From the NCBI GenBank assembly GCA_016716535.1, contig JADJWD010000001.1, forward strand, positions 310,001 through 374,000: DNA of 64,000 bases. Direction: 5' to 3'. Origin of the DNA: Betaproteobacteria bacterium (GTDB lineage Bacteria; Pseudomonadota; Gammaproteobacteria; Burkholderiales; Burkholderiaceae_C). Shown in pieces: positions 47,738 through 57,016 of this stretch. The position numbers and the translations under genes are program-made. The notes under the pieces were generated by a model. That model was not told the origin of the DNA, did no database searches, and saw nothing but the letters and a program-made list of their open reading frames with translations. Numbering within the stretch: the first letter of the stretch is position 1; the number at the start of each line of letters is the position of its first letter.

Positions 47738-49438
47738 ATGTCCGCCACCCCCGAAATCCTCTACAGCGTCAAGGCCCAGGGCGGCAAGGCGCTGCGCTGC
47801 AAGGGCTGGAAGCAGGAAACCATCCTGCGCATGCTCGAGAACAACATGGAGAACGCCGAACGTCCGCAGGACCTCGTCATCTACGGCGGCATCGGCAAGT
47901 GCGCGCGCAACTGGGAGTCGTACCACGCGATCGTCCAGGCGCTGAAGGAGCTCGAGAACACCGAGACGCTGGTGATCCAGTCGGGCATGCCGGTGGCGGT
48001 GTTCCCGACCAACCCGCTGGCGCCGCGCGTCGTCATGGCGACGACGAACATCATGAAGGCCACCTGGCCGGTGTTCTACGACCTGCAGGAGAAGAACCTG
48101 ACGATGTTCGCCCAGTACACGGCGGCGCCGTGGGAGTACATCGGCACGCAGGGCGTCATCCAGGGCACGTTCGAGACGCTGGCCTCGATCGGCCGCCTGC
48201 ACTTCGGCGATTCGCTCGCCGGCCGCATCCTGCTCACCGCCGGCATGGGCGGCATGGGCGGCAACCAGACGCGCGCGATGAGCATGCTCGGCGGCGTGTG
48301 CATCTGCGCCGACGTCGACATCGCCGTCATCAACAAGCGCCGGCAGGTCGGCTACTGCGACGTCGTCACCGAGAGCTTCGACGAGGCGGTGAAGCTGGCG
48401 CGCGAGGCCGCGGCGGCGAAGAAGCCGCTCGGCATCGCGCTGCTGGGCAATGCCGCCGACGTGCTGCAGCGGGCGATGGACACCGGCTTCAAGCCCGACA
48501 TCATCACCGACATGACGCCGGCGCACGACCCGCTCGCCTACGTGCCGACGGGCATGTCGGTCGACGAGGCGCGCCGGCTGCGCGAGACCGACCGCACCGC
48601 CTACCTGAAGCGCGCCGGCGCGACGATGGTGCGCCACCTCGCGCTGATGAACGCCTTCATGGACCAGGGCATCCAGGTCTTCGAGTACGGCAACAGCCTG
48701 CGCAAGGAAGCGCGCGACGCCGGCATGCCCGAGGCCGAGGCGATGCGCATCCCCGGCTTCGTCGCCGCCTACATCCGGCCGCTGTTCTGCGAGGGGCGCG
48801 GGCCGTTCCGCTGGCTGTGCATCTCGCGCGACCCCGAGGACCTGCGCCGGCTCGACGACCTCGTGCTCGAGATGTTCCACGACGACGCGCTGGTGACGCG
48901 CTGGATCAAGCTGGCGCGCAGGCACATCCCGATCGAGGGCCTGCCGGCGCGCATCTGCTACCTCGGCTTCGGCCAGCGCAAGGCCTTCGGCATGCGTGTC
49001 AACGAGCTGGTCAAGTCCGGGCACCTGTCGGGCCCGGTCGCCTTCTCGCGCGACAACCTCGACTCGGGCTCGATCGTCAACCCGACGTTCGAGAGCGAGA
49101 AGATGCTCGACGGCAGCGACCTGATCTCCGACTGGCCGTACCTGAACGCGCTGCTCAACGTCGCCGGCGGCGCGGACCTGGTGGCGATCCAGGAGAACTA
49201 CTCGATGGGCGAGGCCGTGCACACCGGCGTGACGATGATCGCCGACGGCAGCACCGAGGCCGAGGTGCGCCTCGCGTCGTGCCTGACGACCGACTCGGGC
49301 ATCGGCGTCGTCCGCCATGCCCAGGCCGGCTACCCGATCGCGCGCAAGACGGCCGAGGAGCGCTTCGGCAAGAACGGCGTCAAGGTGCCGCTGTGGTGGT
49401 CGCCGAAGGCCACCTTCGGCCCGGGCCACGGCCTGTAG
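47738..49438 (+). CDS. Urocanase-family hydratase (divergent HutU homologue)
   Basis: A 566-residue NAD-dependent hydratase homologous to urocanase, which adds water to urocanate to give imidazolone propionate. It has the Rossmann region GMGGMGGNQ, IYGGIGKCAR, TAAPWEYIGTQGVIQGTFET, AYIRPLFCEGRGPFRW and the catalytic Cys407 in LPARICYLGFG (Cys410 in the Pseudomonas enzyme), with RDNLDSGS following. The segment that normally reads as an HHGGG motif is replaced by QENYSMGEA (from 485), and the N-terminus is shorter. This points to a different substrate, perhaps a substituted urocanate. A strong RBS (AAGGAGA) lies 7 bases before the ATG. It is the first gene of the operon. Confidence 0.85.
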   Translation: MSATPEILYSVKAQGGKALRCKGWKQETILRMLENNMENAERPQDLVIYGGIGKCARNWESYHAIVQALKELENTETLVIQSGMPVAVFPTNPLAPRVVMATTNIMKATWPVFYDLQEKNLTMFAQYTAAPWEYIGTQGVIQGTFETLASIGRLHFGDSLAGRILLTAGMGGMGGNQTRAMSMLGGVCICADVDIAVINKRRQVGYCDVVTESFDEAVKLAREAAAAKKPLGIALLGNAADVLQRAMDTGFKPDIITDMTPAHDPLAYVPTGMSVDEARRLRETDRTAYLKRAGATMVRHLALMNAFMDQGIQVFEYGNSLRKEARDAGMPEAEAMRIPGFVAAYIRPLFCEGRGPFRWLCISRDPEDLRRLDDLVLEMFHDDALVTRWIKLARRHIPIEGLPARICYLGFGQRKAFGMRVNELVKSGHLSGPVAFSRDNLDSGSIVNPTFESEKMLDGSDLISDWPYLNALLNVAGGADLVAIQENYSMGEAVHTGVTMIADGSTEAEVRLASCLTTDSGIGVVRHAQAGYPIARKTAEERFGKNGVKVPLWWSPKATFGPGHGL

Positions 49439-49550
49439 AGCGCCCGCGCTTCACTGCGCCCCGCGGCCGGCGCCGCGTCCTTGTCCTGCGAGGAAGCCGG
49501 CGCCGGCCCTTCCGTCCAACGCACGCAACCACGAACACCGGAGGATTGCC

Positions 49551-50642
49551 ATGACTCGTCGCACTTTCCTGGCCGGCGGCGCCGCCGCCGCCGCCAGCGC
49601 CCTTGCCGCGCCCGCCTTCGCCCAGGGCAAGCAGGAATGGAAGATGGTCACGTCGTGGCCGAAGAACGCGCCCGGCGTCGGCCAGTCGGCCAACCGCATC
49701 GCCCAGCGCATCACCGACCTCTCGGGCGGGCGGCTGACGATCAAGGTCTACGGCGCCAACGAGCTGGTGCCGGCCTTCGGCGTGTTCGACGCGGTGGCGC
49801 AGGGCACGGCCGAGATGTACCACTCGGTGCCGGCGTACTGGATCCCCAAGCTCAAGGGCATCGGCTTCTTCGGCTCGTTCCCGTTCGGCCTGAACGCGCC
49901 CGAGCAGATGGCCTGGATGTACCACGGCGGCGGCCAGGCGCTGTACGACGAGGCCTACGGCGCGCTTGGCGTCAAGGGCCTCATCGCCGGCAGCTCGGGG
50001 CCGCAGTGGCTGGGCTGGTTCCGCAAGGAGCTGAAGTCGCTCGACGACTTCAAGGGCCTGCGCTTCCGCACCACGGGCTTCAACGGCGAGATGCTGCGCC
50101 GCGCCGGCGCCGCGGTCGTCACGCTGCCCGGCGGCGAGATCTTCCAGGCGCTGCAGGCCGGCACGATCGACGGCGCCGAGTTCATCGGCCCGTGGAACGA
50201 CGCCGCGTTCGGCTTCCACCAGGTGGCGAAGAACTTCTACTTCCCCGGCGTCGGCGAGCCCTCGTCGGCCGAGGAGATCGGCTTCAACAAGGCGAAGTAC
50301 GACGCGCTGCCGGCCGACCTGAAGGCGATGGTGCGCGTCGCCGCGATGTCGGCCTCGGAAGAGACGACGACCTCCTACGAGGTCAACCACGCCCAGGCGC
50401 TGAAGGAGCTGGTGGCCAAGCACGGCGTCGTCGTGCGCGAGCTGCCGCGCGAGCTCGTCATCGCGCTGGGCAACGCCGCCGGCGCGCTGGCGCAGGAGCT
50501 GCTGGAGGACAAGGACGCGCTGACGAAGAAGATCGCGCAGAGCTACTTCCGCTTCCGCAACCAGACGGCCGAATACGCGCGCTACAGCTACGGCGGGCAG
50601 ATCAACGCCCGGCTGCTGCCGCTGAAGTGGCCGGCCGCCTGA
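49551..50642 (+). CDS. dctP: TRAP transporter substrate-binding protein (2-oxo/2-hydroxy acid type)
   Basis: A 363-residue periplasmic DctP protein. A Tat-like signal (TRRTFLAGG then Ala-rich to AFAQG) is followed by EWKMVTSWPKNAPG. The stretch QWLGWFRKELKSLDDFKGLRFRT, LPGGEIFQALQAGTIDGAEFIGPWND and FPGVGEP matches the TakP-like group, whose known members bind pyruvate, lactate and other 2-oxo or 2-hydroxy monocarboxylates. A GGAGG RBS lies 5 bases from the ATG at 49551. It is 112 bp after the urocanase homologue and is followed by dctQ and dctM. It sets the specificity of the operon's uptake system, suggesting a 2-oxo or 2-hydroxy acid substrate. Confidence 0.92.
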   Translation: MTRRTFLAGGAAAAASALAAPAFAQGKQEWKMVTSWPKNAPGVGQSANRIAQRITDLSGGRLTIKVYGANELVPAFGVFDAVAQGTAEMYHSVPAYWIPKLKGIGFFGSFPFGLNAPEQMAWMYHGGGQALYDEAYGALGVKGLIAGSSGPQWLGWFRKELKSLDDFKGLRFRTTGFNGEMLRRAGAAVVTLPGGEIFQALQAGTIDGAEFIGPWNDAAFGFHQVAKNFYFPGVGEPSSAEEIGFNKAKYDALPADLKAMVRVAAMSASEETTTSYEVNHAQALKELVAKHGVVVRELPRELVIALGNAAGALAQELLEDKDALTKKIAQSYFRFRNQTAEYARYSYGGQINARLLPLKWPAA

Positions 50643-50676
50643 GCGCGGCCGCCAAGCACCGCGCCGGAGCACACGC

Positions 50677-51225
50677 ATGGACGCGCTCGTCGCCCTGAGC
50701 CGGCGCCTGGACGCTCCGTCGCGCTGGATGGGCCGCTGGCTGCGCTGGCTGGCGCTCCTGCTCGTGCTGGTGCAGCTTGCCGTCGTCGTGCTGCGCTTCG
50801 TCTTCGCATCCAGCCACGTGATGCTGCAGGAGGCGGTGTTCTACACGAACGCCGTCCTCTTCATGACCACCGTCGGCTACGCCTTCCTCGTCGACGGCCA
50901 CGTGCGCGTGGACATCACCTACCTCGCCGCGCCGCCGAGGAAGAAGGCGCTGATCGACCTGTTCGGCATCGTCTTCCTGGTCGTGCCGCTGTGCGTCGTG
51001 ATGCTGTGGTACGGCTGGCCGTACGTGCGCGCGTCGTGGGCCGGGCTCGAGGGGGCGCTGTTCTTCGGCGGCATCCCGGCGGCGTTCCTGCTGAAGACTC
51101 TGATCATCGTCTTCCCGCTGCTGCTGCTGGTGCAGAGCCTGGCGCTCGCGCTGCGCATGGTCGCCGTGCTGCGCGGCGGCACCGAGCCCGTCTTCGCGTC
51201 GGGCGAGCTGGGGCCCACGGCATGA
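50677..51225 (+). CDS. dctQ: TRAP transporter small membrane subunit
   Basis: A 182-residue DctQ protein with four transmembrane helices (about 28-45, 60-78, 98-120 and 140-160). MLQEAVFYTNAVLFMTTVGYAFLVDGHVRVDITY is the conserved core of DctQ subunits of this transporter group. GGAGCA precedes the ATG by about 6 bases. It is 34 bp after dctP and 25 bp before dctM. It assembles with DctM in the inner membrane to form a sodium-driven importer. Confidence 0.92.
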   Translation: MDALVALSRRLDAPSRWMGRWLRWLALLLVLVQLAVVVLRFVFASSHVMLQEAVFYTNAVLFMTTVGYAFLVDGHVRVDITYLAAPPRKKALIDLFGIVFLVVPLCVVMLWYGWPYVRASWAGLEGALFFGGIPAAFLLKTLIIVFPLLLLVQSLALALRMVAVLRGGTEPVFASGELGPTA

Positions 51226-51250
51226 CCGCACCGTTCCGGAGGGCCGCGCC

Positions 51251-52819
51251 GTGAGCCTGCCGCTGGAACTGCTGATGTTCGCGGCGCTGTGCGTGCTCAT
51301 CATGAGCGGCGTGCCGATGGTCTTCGTGCTCGCCGGCACGGCGATCCTGTTCGCCGTTCTCGGCGCCGTCTTCGGCGGCTTCGACCTGCCGCTGCTCGGC
51401 GCGCTGATCCCGCGCGTGTTCTCGGTCATGACCTCCGAGACGCTGGTGGCGATCCCGCTGTTCGTCTTCATGGGCCTGATGCTCGAGCGCTCGAAGATCG
51501 CCGAGGAGCTGCTCGAAGCGATGGGCAGCCTCTTCGGCCGCGTGCGCGGCGGCCTGGCGGTGTCGGTGTCGGTGGTCGGCATGCTGCTGGCGGCCTCCAC
51601 CGGCATCGTCGGCGCGACGACGGTGACGATGGGCCTGATGGCGCTGCCGGTGATGCTGCGCCGCGGCTACAACCCGTCGTTCGCCTGCGGCAGCATCTGC
51701 GCCGCCGGCACGCTCGGGCAGATCATCCCGCCGTCGACCGTGATGGTGGTGATGGGCGAGGTGCTGTCGGCCGCCTACCAGCAGGCGCAGTTCGCGCAGG
51801 GCAAGTTCTCGGTCGAGACGGTCAGCGTCGGGCAGCTCTTCGCCGGCTCGCTGTTCCCGGGGCTGATGCTGGTGGGGCTGTACATCGTCTACCAGCTCGT
51901 CTATTCGCTGCTGCGCCCGCAGGCCGCACCGGCGCTGCCGCGCGGCGCCGACGCCGGCCCGCGGCCGGGCGCGCGCGAGCTGTTCCGCGCGCTCGTGCCG
52001 CCGCTGGTGCTGATCGGCGCCGTGCTCGGCTCGATCCTCGGCGGCGTCGCCACGCCGACCGAGGCGGCCGCGGTCGGCGCCGTCGGCGCGACGCTGCTGG
52101 CGGCCAAGCGCGTCGCGTCCGGGCGCCCGTGGGCGGTGTGGACCGTCGCCATCGCCAGCGCCGTGCTGCTCGCGCTGGCGACGAGCTTCGACCTGCGCCT
52201 GGGCCGCGACAGCGTCGCCATCGCCGACGGCGTCGCCATCGGCATCGCGACGCTGTTCGCGCTGCTGCTCATCGTCGGCCTGGCCGTGGCGCTGCTCGAC
52301 CTCGGCCGCTCGGGCGTGCTCGGTGCCGCCGCCGGCGCGACGATGAGCATCAACGCGATGGTCTTCGCCATCGTCATCGGCGCGTCGCTGTTCTCGCTCG
52401 TCTTCATCGGCCTGGGCGGCGAAGCACGCGTCGAGCGCCTGCTGGAGGACCTGCCCGGCGGCACCACCGGCGCGCTGATCGCGGTGATGTTCATCATCTT
52501 CGTGCTCGGCCTGTGGCTCGACTACGTCGAGATCTCGATCATCGTCATCCCGGTCGTCGGCCCGTTCCTGATGAAGGCCGGCGTCGACCCGATCTGGTTC
52601 GGCGTCATGGTGGCGCTGAACATGCAGACCTCGTTCCTCAGCCCGCCGGTGGGCTACACGCTGTCGTACCTGCGCGCCGTCGCGCCGCCGTCGGTGACGA
52701 CGGGGATGATCTGGCGCGGCGTCGTGCCGTTCATGGGGCTGCAGATCCTGGCCATGGGCATCCTCGCGTTGTGGCCGGGGCTGGCCACCTGGCTGCCGCG
52801 GCTGCTGTTCTCGAAGTGA
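51251..52819 (+). CDS. dctM: TRAP transporter large membrane subunit
   Basis: A 522-residue DctM permease with 12 or more hydrophobic segments, longer than the usual about 430 because of extra helices in the middle (about 285-370), as in the TakP-type systems. IPLFVFMGLMLERSKIAEELLEAM, GIVGATTVTMGLMALPVMLRRGY and AAGTLGQIIPPSTVMVVMG are the conserved motifs. The start is GTG at 51251, supported by GGAGG about 8 bases upstream. It is 26 bp from the aminotransferase gene. Confidence 0.94.
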   Translation: MSLPLELLMFAALCVLIMSGVPMVFVLAGTAILFAVLGAVFGGFDLPLLGALIPRVFSVMTSETLVAIPLFVFMGLMLERSKIAEELLEAMGSLFGRVRGGLAVSVSVVGMLLAASTGIVGATTVTMGLMALPVMLRRGYNPSFACGSICAAGTLGQIIPPSTVMVVMGEVLSAAYQQAQFAQGKFSVETVSVGQLFAGSLFPGLMLVGLYIVYQLVYSLLRPQAAPALPRGADAGPRPGARELFRALVPPLVLIGAVLGSILGGVATPTEAAAVGAVGATLLAAKRVASGRPWAVWTVAIASAVLLALATSFDLRLGRDSVAIADGVAIGIATLFALLLIVGLAVALLDLGRSGVLGAAAGATMSINAMVFAIVIGASLFSLVFIGLGGEARVERLLEDLPGGTTGALIAVMFIIFVLGLWLDYVEISIIVIPVVGPFLMKAGVDPIWFGVMVALNMQTSFLSPPVGYTLSYLRAVAPPSVTTGMIWRGVVPFMGLQILAMGILALWPGLATWLPRLLFSK

Positions 52820-52845
52820 TTGCGCCGCCGCACGGAAGACCGACG

Positions 52846-53928
52846 ATGACCCTCCCTCGCCCGCGCGCCGAACTGCTGGCGCTGACGCCCTACGGCAGCG
52901 GCCGCCCGGCCGACGCCGCGCCGCCGCGCCACCGGCTGTCGTCGAACGAGTCGCCGTTCCCGCCGTCCGACGCCGTCGTCGCCGCGGCCGGGCGAGCACT
53001 GCACGACGTCCACCGCTACCCGGCGCTGGTCGGCGAGCCGCTGATCGACGCGCTCGCGGCACGGCACGGCCGCGGCCGCGACGAGATCGCCGTCGCCTCG
53101 GGCTCGGTGGCGCTGATCGAGCAGCTCGTGCGCGCCTACGCCGGCCCCGGCGACGAGGTGCTGATGCCGTGGCGCTCGTACGAGGCCTATCCGTTGATCA
53201 TCGCCGGCGCCAGCGCGCGTGAAGTGGCGGCGCCGCTGACGGCCGCGCAAGGCATCGACGTCGACGCGCTGCTCGCGCGCCTGACGCCGCGCACGCGCGT
53301 GCTGCTGCTGTGCAACCCGAACAACCCCACCGGCGAGGCGCTCGGCACGGCCGCGCTCGACGCGCTGATCGAGCGCGTGCCGCGCTCGGTGCTCATCGTG
53401 CTCGACGAGGCCTACCGCGAGTTCGTCACGCGCGCCGACGTGCCCGACGGCGCCGAGCGTTATCGCGGCCACGCGAACGTGGCCGTGCTGCGCACGTTCT
53501 CGAAGGCCTATTCGCTGGCCGGGCTGCGCGTCGGCTGGTGCGTCGCGCCGGCGCCGCTCGTCGACGGGCTGCGCCGCGTCGCGCCGCCGTTCCCGGTCTC
53601 GGGCCCGGCGCTGGCCGCGGCGATGGCGGCGCTGGCCGAGGACGGCTTGCTCGCGACGCGCATGGCGGCGCTGGTCGGCGAGCGCCGGCACCTCGTGCGC
53701 GGGCTGGCCGAGCTCGGGCTGCCGGTCGGCGACCCGCAGGCCAACTTCGTCTGGCTGCCGCTCGGCGAGCGCGCCGCGGCCTGCGCCGCAGCCTTCCTCG
53801 CCGCCGGCATCGGCGTGCGCTCGTTCCCCGGCGAGGGCGTGCGCATCACCGTCGGCGACGCCGGCGACACCCAAGCCGTGCTGCGCGCCGCCGCAGCCTG
53901 GTGCGACACGGAGCGGACCCCACGATGA
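52846..53928 (+). CDS. HisC-like PLP aminotransferase
   Basis: A 360-residue fold-type I aminotransferase resembling histidinol-phosphate aminotransferase: LSSNESPFPPS at the N-terminus, the CNPNNPTGE substrate and PLP-contact motif, VLDEAYREF, and the PLP Lys in FSKAYSLAGLRVGW. HisC relatives act on histidinol phosphate and aromatic amino acids. Here it sits between a TRAP transporter and a histidase homologue, so I infer conversion of an imidazolyl 2-oxo acid to the amino acid. The stop overlaps the lyase start by 4 bp (ATGA). A biosynthetic role is unlikely in this context. Confidence 0.9.
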   Translation: MTLPRPRAELLALTPYGSGRPADAAPPRHRLSSNESPFPPSDAVVAAAGRALHDVHRYPALVGEPLIDALAARHGRGRDEIAVASGSVALIEQLVRAYAGPGDEVLMPWRSYEAYPLIIAGASAREVAAPLTAAQGIDVDALLARLTPRTRVLLLCNPNNPTGEALGTAALDALIERVPRSVLIVLDEAYREFVTRADVPDGAERYRGHANVAVLRTFSKAYSLAGLRVGWCVAPAPLVDGLRRVAPPFPVSGPALAAAMAALAEDGLLATRMAALVGERRHLVRGLAELGLPVGDPQANFVWLPLGERAAACAAAFLAAGIGVRSFPGEGVRITVGDAGDTQAVLRAAAAWCDTERTPR

Positions 53929-55619
53929 CGAACCCCGCACAACCCGGCGTGCGGCCCGGCGTGCAAGCCGGCGTGCAAGCCAACCTGCAACTGGGCGCAC
54001 GCCCGCTCGGCCTGGACGACCTCGTCGCCGTCGCCCGGCGCGGCGCCGGCGTCGAGCTGACCCCGGGCGCGGTCGACGCGATGCAGCCCAGCCTGCGCTG
54101 GGTCGAGGCGATCAGCGAGCGCATGCGCGCCGGCGAGGCGACGCCTGCGATCTACAGCATCAACACCGGCTTCGGCTCGCTCGCCGGGCGCGAGGCGTTC
54201 GAGAGCGTCGACGACGCCGTCGACCTGTCGCGCCGGCTGATCGTCTCCAACGCCTCGGGCGTCGGCCAGCCGCTGCCCGACGACGTCGTGCGCGCGGCGA
54301 TGCTGATCCGCGCCGCCAGCCTGGCGCGCGGCTACTCGGCCGTGCGCCCCGAGCTCGTGACGACGCTGCTGGCGATGCTCGAACGCGACGTGCTGCCGGT
54401 GGTGCCCGAGTTCGGCTCGCTCGGCGCCAGCGGAGACCTGATCCCGCTGGCGCACCTGGCGCTGGTGATGACGCGGCCGGCCGGCGACGACGACCCCGAG
54501 ATCGACAGCGGCGAAGCCACCTTCCGCGGCGAGCGCTGCTCGGGCCGCGAGGCGATGCGCCGCGCCGGCCTGGAACGACTCGTGCTCGGCCCGAAGGAGG
54601 GGCTGGCGATGGTCAACGGCACGTCGTTCTCGACCGCGCAGGCGGCGCTGGCGCTGGCCGACGCCGAGAACCTGCTGGCCAGCGCCGAAGTGACCGCGGC
54701 GATGTCGATCGAGGCGCTGGCCGGCTTCGGCGACGCCTTCATCGCCGCCATCCACGAGGCGCGCGGCCACGCCGGCCAGATCGACTGCGCGGCGCGCCTG
54801 CGCGCGCTGCTGGCCGGCAGCCGGCTCGTCGACGGCGACATCGACCACGACCCGACGCGCCAGCCGCCGCAGGACGCCTACTCGCTGCGCTGCACGCCGC
54901 AGGTGCTGGGCGCGGTGCGCGACACGCTCGCCTTCGTGCGCCGCATCGTCGAGACCGAGATCAACGCCGCCACCGACAACCCGCTCGTCTTCACCGAGCT
55001 GCCGCGCAAGCTGAAGGCCGTGTCGGGCGGCAACTTCCACGCCGAGTACCTCGCCTTCGCATCGGACTTCCTCGCCATCGTCGTCACCGAGATCGGCAAC
55101 CTCGCCGAGCGGCGGCTGTTCCGCCTCGACGACGGCAGCCTGAACCGCGGCCTGCCCGACATGCTGGTGGCGAGCGCCAAGGTCGGCATCGACTGCGGCT
55201 ACATGCTGCCGCAGTACCTGGCCGCGGCGCTGGTGTCGGACTGCAAGACGCTGGCGCACCCCGACAGCGTCGACTCGATCCCCACCTGCGCCAACCAAGA
55301 AGACCACGTCTCGATGGCCAACAACGCCGGCCGACACGCGCGCCAGGTCGTCGCCAACATCGAGGTCGTCATCGGCATCGAGCTCTTGATGACGGCGCAG
55401 GCGCTCGAGCTGCGGCTGGCCAAGCTGGGGCTCGGCACCGAGGCGCTGGCGCCGGCGTCGCGCCGCGTACTGGCGATGCTGCGCGCCAGCCGCGCCACCG
55501 ACGGGCGGCCGATCGACCACCTGCGCCGCGACATCGTGATGTACCCGCGCGTGCAGGCCGCGGCGGCGCTGGTGCACGGCGGCGCCGTGCGGCGCGCCGC
55601 CGCCGCGGAGCACGCGTGA
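53925..55619 (+). CDS. MIO-type aromatic/histidine ammonia-lyase (HutH-like)
   Basis: A 564-residue lyase that eliminates ammonia from an amino acid to give a propenoate. The self-forming MIO cofactor triad Ala-Ser-Gly is at 168-170 (GSLGASGDL). YSINTGFGSLAG, GGNFHAEYLA and ANQEDHVSM are histidase-like, and the Glu of QED is kept. The residue at histidase His83 (59 residues before the triad's Ala) is Asn109 here (VSNASG), whereas histidases have Ser-His. This suggests an altered substrate, such as a substituted histidine. It starts with ATG inside the aminotransferase stop; about 20 Gly/Val/Gln residues precede the fold. It overlaps the FAD enzyme gene by 4 bp. Confidence 0.9.
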   Translation: MTNPAQPGVRPGVQAGVQANLQLGARPLGLDDLVAVARRGAGVELTPGAVDAMQPSLRWVEAISERMRAGEATPAIYSINTGFGSLAGREAFESVDDAVDLSRRLIVSNASGVGQPLPDDVVRAAMLIRAASLARGYSAVRPELVTTLLAMLERDVLPVVPEFGSLGASGDLIPLAHLALVMTRPAGDDDPEIDSGEATFRGERCSGREAMRRAGLERLVLGPKEGLAMVNGTSFSTAQAALALADAENLLASAEVTAAMSIEALAGFGDAFIAAIHEARGHAGQIDCAARLRALLAGSRLVDGDIDHDPTRQPPQDAYSLRCTPQVLGAVRDTLAFVRRIVETEINAATDNPLVFTELPRKLKAVSGGNFHAEYLAFASDFLAIVVTEIGNLAERRLFRLDDGSLNRGLPDMLVASAKVGIDCGYMLPQYLAAALVSDCKTLAHPDSVDSIPTCANQEDHVSMANNAGRHARQVVANIEVVIGIELLMTAQALELRLAKLGLGTEALAPASRRVLAMLRASRATDGRPIDHLRRDIVMYPRVQAAAALVHGGAVRRAAAAEHA

Positions 55620-57016
55620 ACGAGCCGGCGCGCACCGACGACGCCACCGCGGCGGCCGTCGCCGCGCTCGTCGCCGCGCTCGGCGACGACGTCGTGCTGA
55701 CCGGCGACGCGATCCCCGAGCGCTGCCACACCGACTGGAGCGGCCACGCGCCGGCGCGCCCGGCGGCGCTGCTGCGGCCGCGCAGCACCGCGGAGGTCAG
55801 CCGGGCGCTCGCGATCTGCCACGCACACGGCCAGGGTGTCGTGCCGCAGGGCGGGCGCACCGGCATGGCCGGCGGCGCGGTGCCGCGGCCCGAAGACGTG
55901 GTGCTGTCGCTCGAACGCCTGAACCGCATCGAGGAACTCGACGCCGCCGCCTGCACGATGACCGTGCAGGCCGGCGTGCTGCTGGAACACGTGCAGCAGG
56001 CCGCCGCCGAGGCCAACCTGTTGTTCGCGCTCGACCTCGGCGCGCGCGGCTCGTGCCAGATCGGCGGCAATATCGCCGCCAACGCCGGCGGCCTGAACGT
56101 GCTGCGCTACGGCCCGGCGCGCGACCAGGTGCTCGGCCTCGAAGTCGTGCTCGCCGACGGCAGCGTGCTGTCGTCGCTGCGCAAGCTGATCAAGGACAAC
56201 GCCGGCTACGACCTGCGCCAGCTCTTCGTCGGCTCCGAGGGCACGCTCGGCGTCGTCACGCGCGCCGTGCTGAAGCTGCATCCGCGCCCGCGCCGCGTGC
56301 AGACGCTGCTGGCGGCACTGCCCGGCTACGACGCGGCCGTGCAGCTCCTGCGCCGGCTGCAGGCGTCGTACCCGGTCTCGGCCTTCGAGCTGATGTGGCA
56401 GGACTTCATGCAGACCGCGCTCGAATGGCAGGCCGGCCGGCGCGCGCCGCTGGCGGGCTCGCATCCGTTCTATGCACTCGTCGAGCTCGACGGCGACGCC
56501 GACGCCGACGCGGTGCAGGCCACGCTGGCCGAAGCGGCCGAGGCCGGCCTCGTGCTCGATGCCGTGCTCGCCGCGTCGCTGGCCGACGCGCGCGGCCTGT
56601 GGGCGCTGCGCGAGATCACCGGCGAATTCCCGGCCCGGCTCGAGCCGATCAACTTCGACCTCAGCCTGCCGGTCGGCGCCATCGGCGAGTTCGCCGAGCG
56701 GTGCCGCACCGCGCTGCGCCGGCGCTGGCCGCAGCACCGCAGCCTCTTCTTCGGCCACGTCGGCGACAGCAACCTGCACCTCACCGTCGACGGCCGCTCG
56801 ATCCCCGGCGTGCCGCACGGCGCCGTCGACGCGCTGGTCTACGAGCTGCTGCGCGACGTGCCCGGCGCCTCGGTCTCGGCCGAGCACGGCATCGGCGTGC
56901 TCAAGCGTGGCTGGCTCGGCCACTGCCGCAGCGCCGACGAGATCGCGGCGATGCGGCGCATCAAGCAGGCGCTGGACCCGCGCGCCATCCTCAACCCCGG
57001 AAAGGTGCTGCCGTGA
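55616..57016 (+). CDS. FAD-linked 2-hydroxyacid dehydrogenase (D-lactate/glycolate oxidase type)
   Basis: A 466-residue VAO-family flavoprotein. The FAD domain shows PQGGRTGMAGGAVP, GGNIAANAGGLNVLRYG and FVGSEGTLGVVT; the C-terminal cap has the metal/substrate motif HVGDSNLHL and SAEHGIGVLKRGWL. Known relatives oxidise D-lactate, glycolate, D-2-hydroxyglutarate or aromatic lactates to 2-oxo acids. Within this operon it could oxidise an imidazole-lactate-like compound to the 2-oxo acid for the aminotransferase. The GTG start at 55616 overlaps the lyase stop (GTGA), and its own stop overlaps the next gene in the same way. Confidence 0.9.
   Translation: MNEPARTDDATAAAVAALVAALGDDVVLTGDAIPERCHTDWSGHAPARPAALLRPRSTAEVSRALAICHAHGQGVVPQGGRTGMAGGAVPRPEDVVLSLERLNRIEELDAAACTMTVQAGVLLEHVQQAAAEANLLFALDLGARGSCQIGGNIAANAGGLNVLRYGPARDQVLGLEVVLADGSVLSSLRKLIKDNAGYDLRQLFVGSEGTLGVVTRAVLKLHPRPRRVQTLLAALPGYDAAVQLLRRLQASYPVSAFELMWQDFMQTALEWQAGRRAPLAGSHPFYALVELDGDADADAVQATLAEAAEAGLVLDAVLAASLADARGLWALREITGEFPARLEPINFDLSLPVGAIGEFAERCRTALRRRWPQHRSLFFGHVGDSNLHLTVDGRSIPGVPHGAVDALVYELLRDVPGASVSAEHGIGVLKRGWLGHCRSADEIAAMRRIKQALDPRAILNPGKVLP

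Noticed and set aside
47738..49438. Ergothioneine degradation (thiourocanate hydratase) as the main reading
   Set aside because: No ergothionase or desulfurase-type gene is present, and HutI plus HutF imply a sulfur-free imidazolone intermediate; it remains only a secondary possibility.
53925..55619. Calling the lyase a phenylalanine or tyrosine ammonia-lyase
   Set aside because: The selectivity pair is Ser-Asn, not Phe-Leu or His-Leu, and the histidase-type QED Glu and the HutI/HutF neighbours point to an imidazole substrate.
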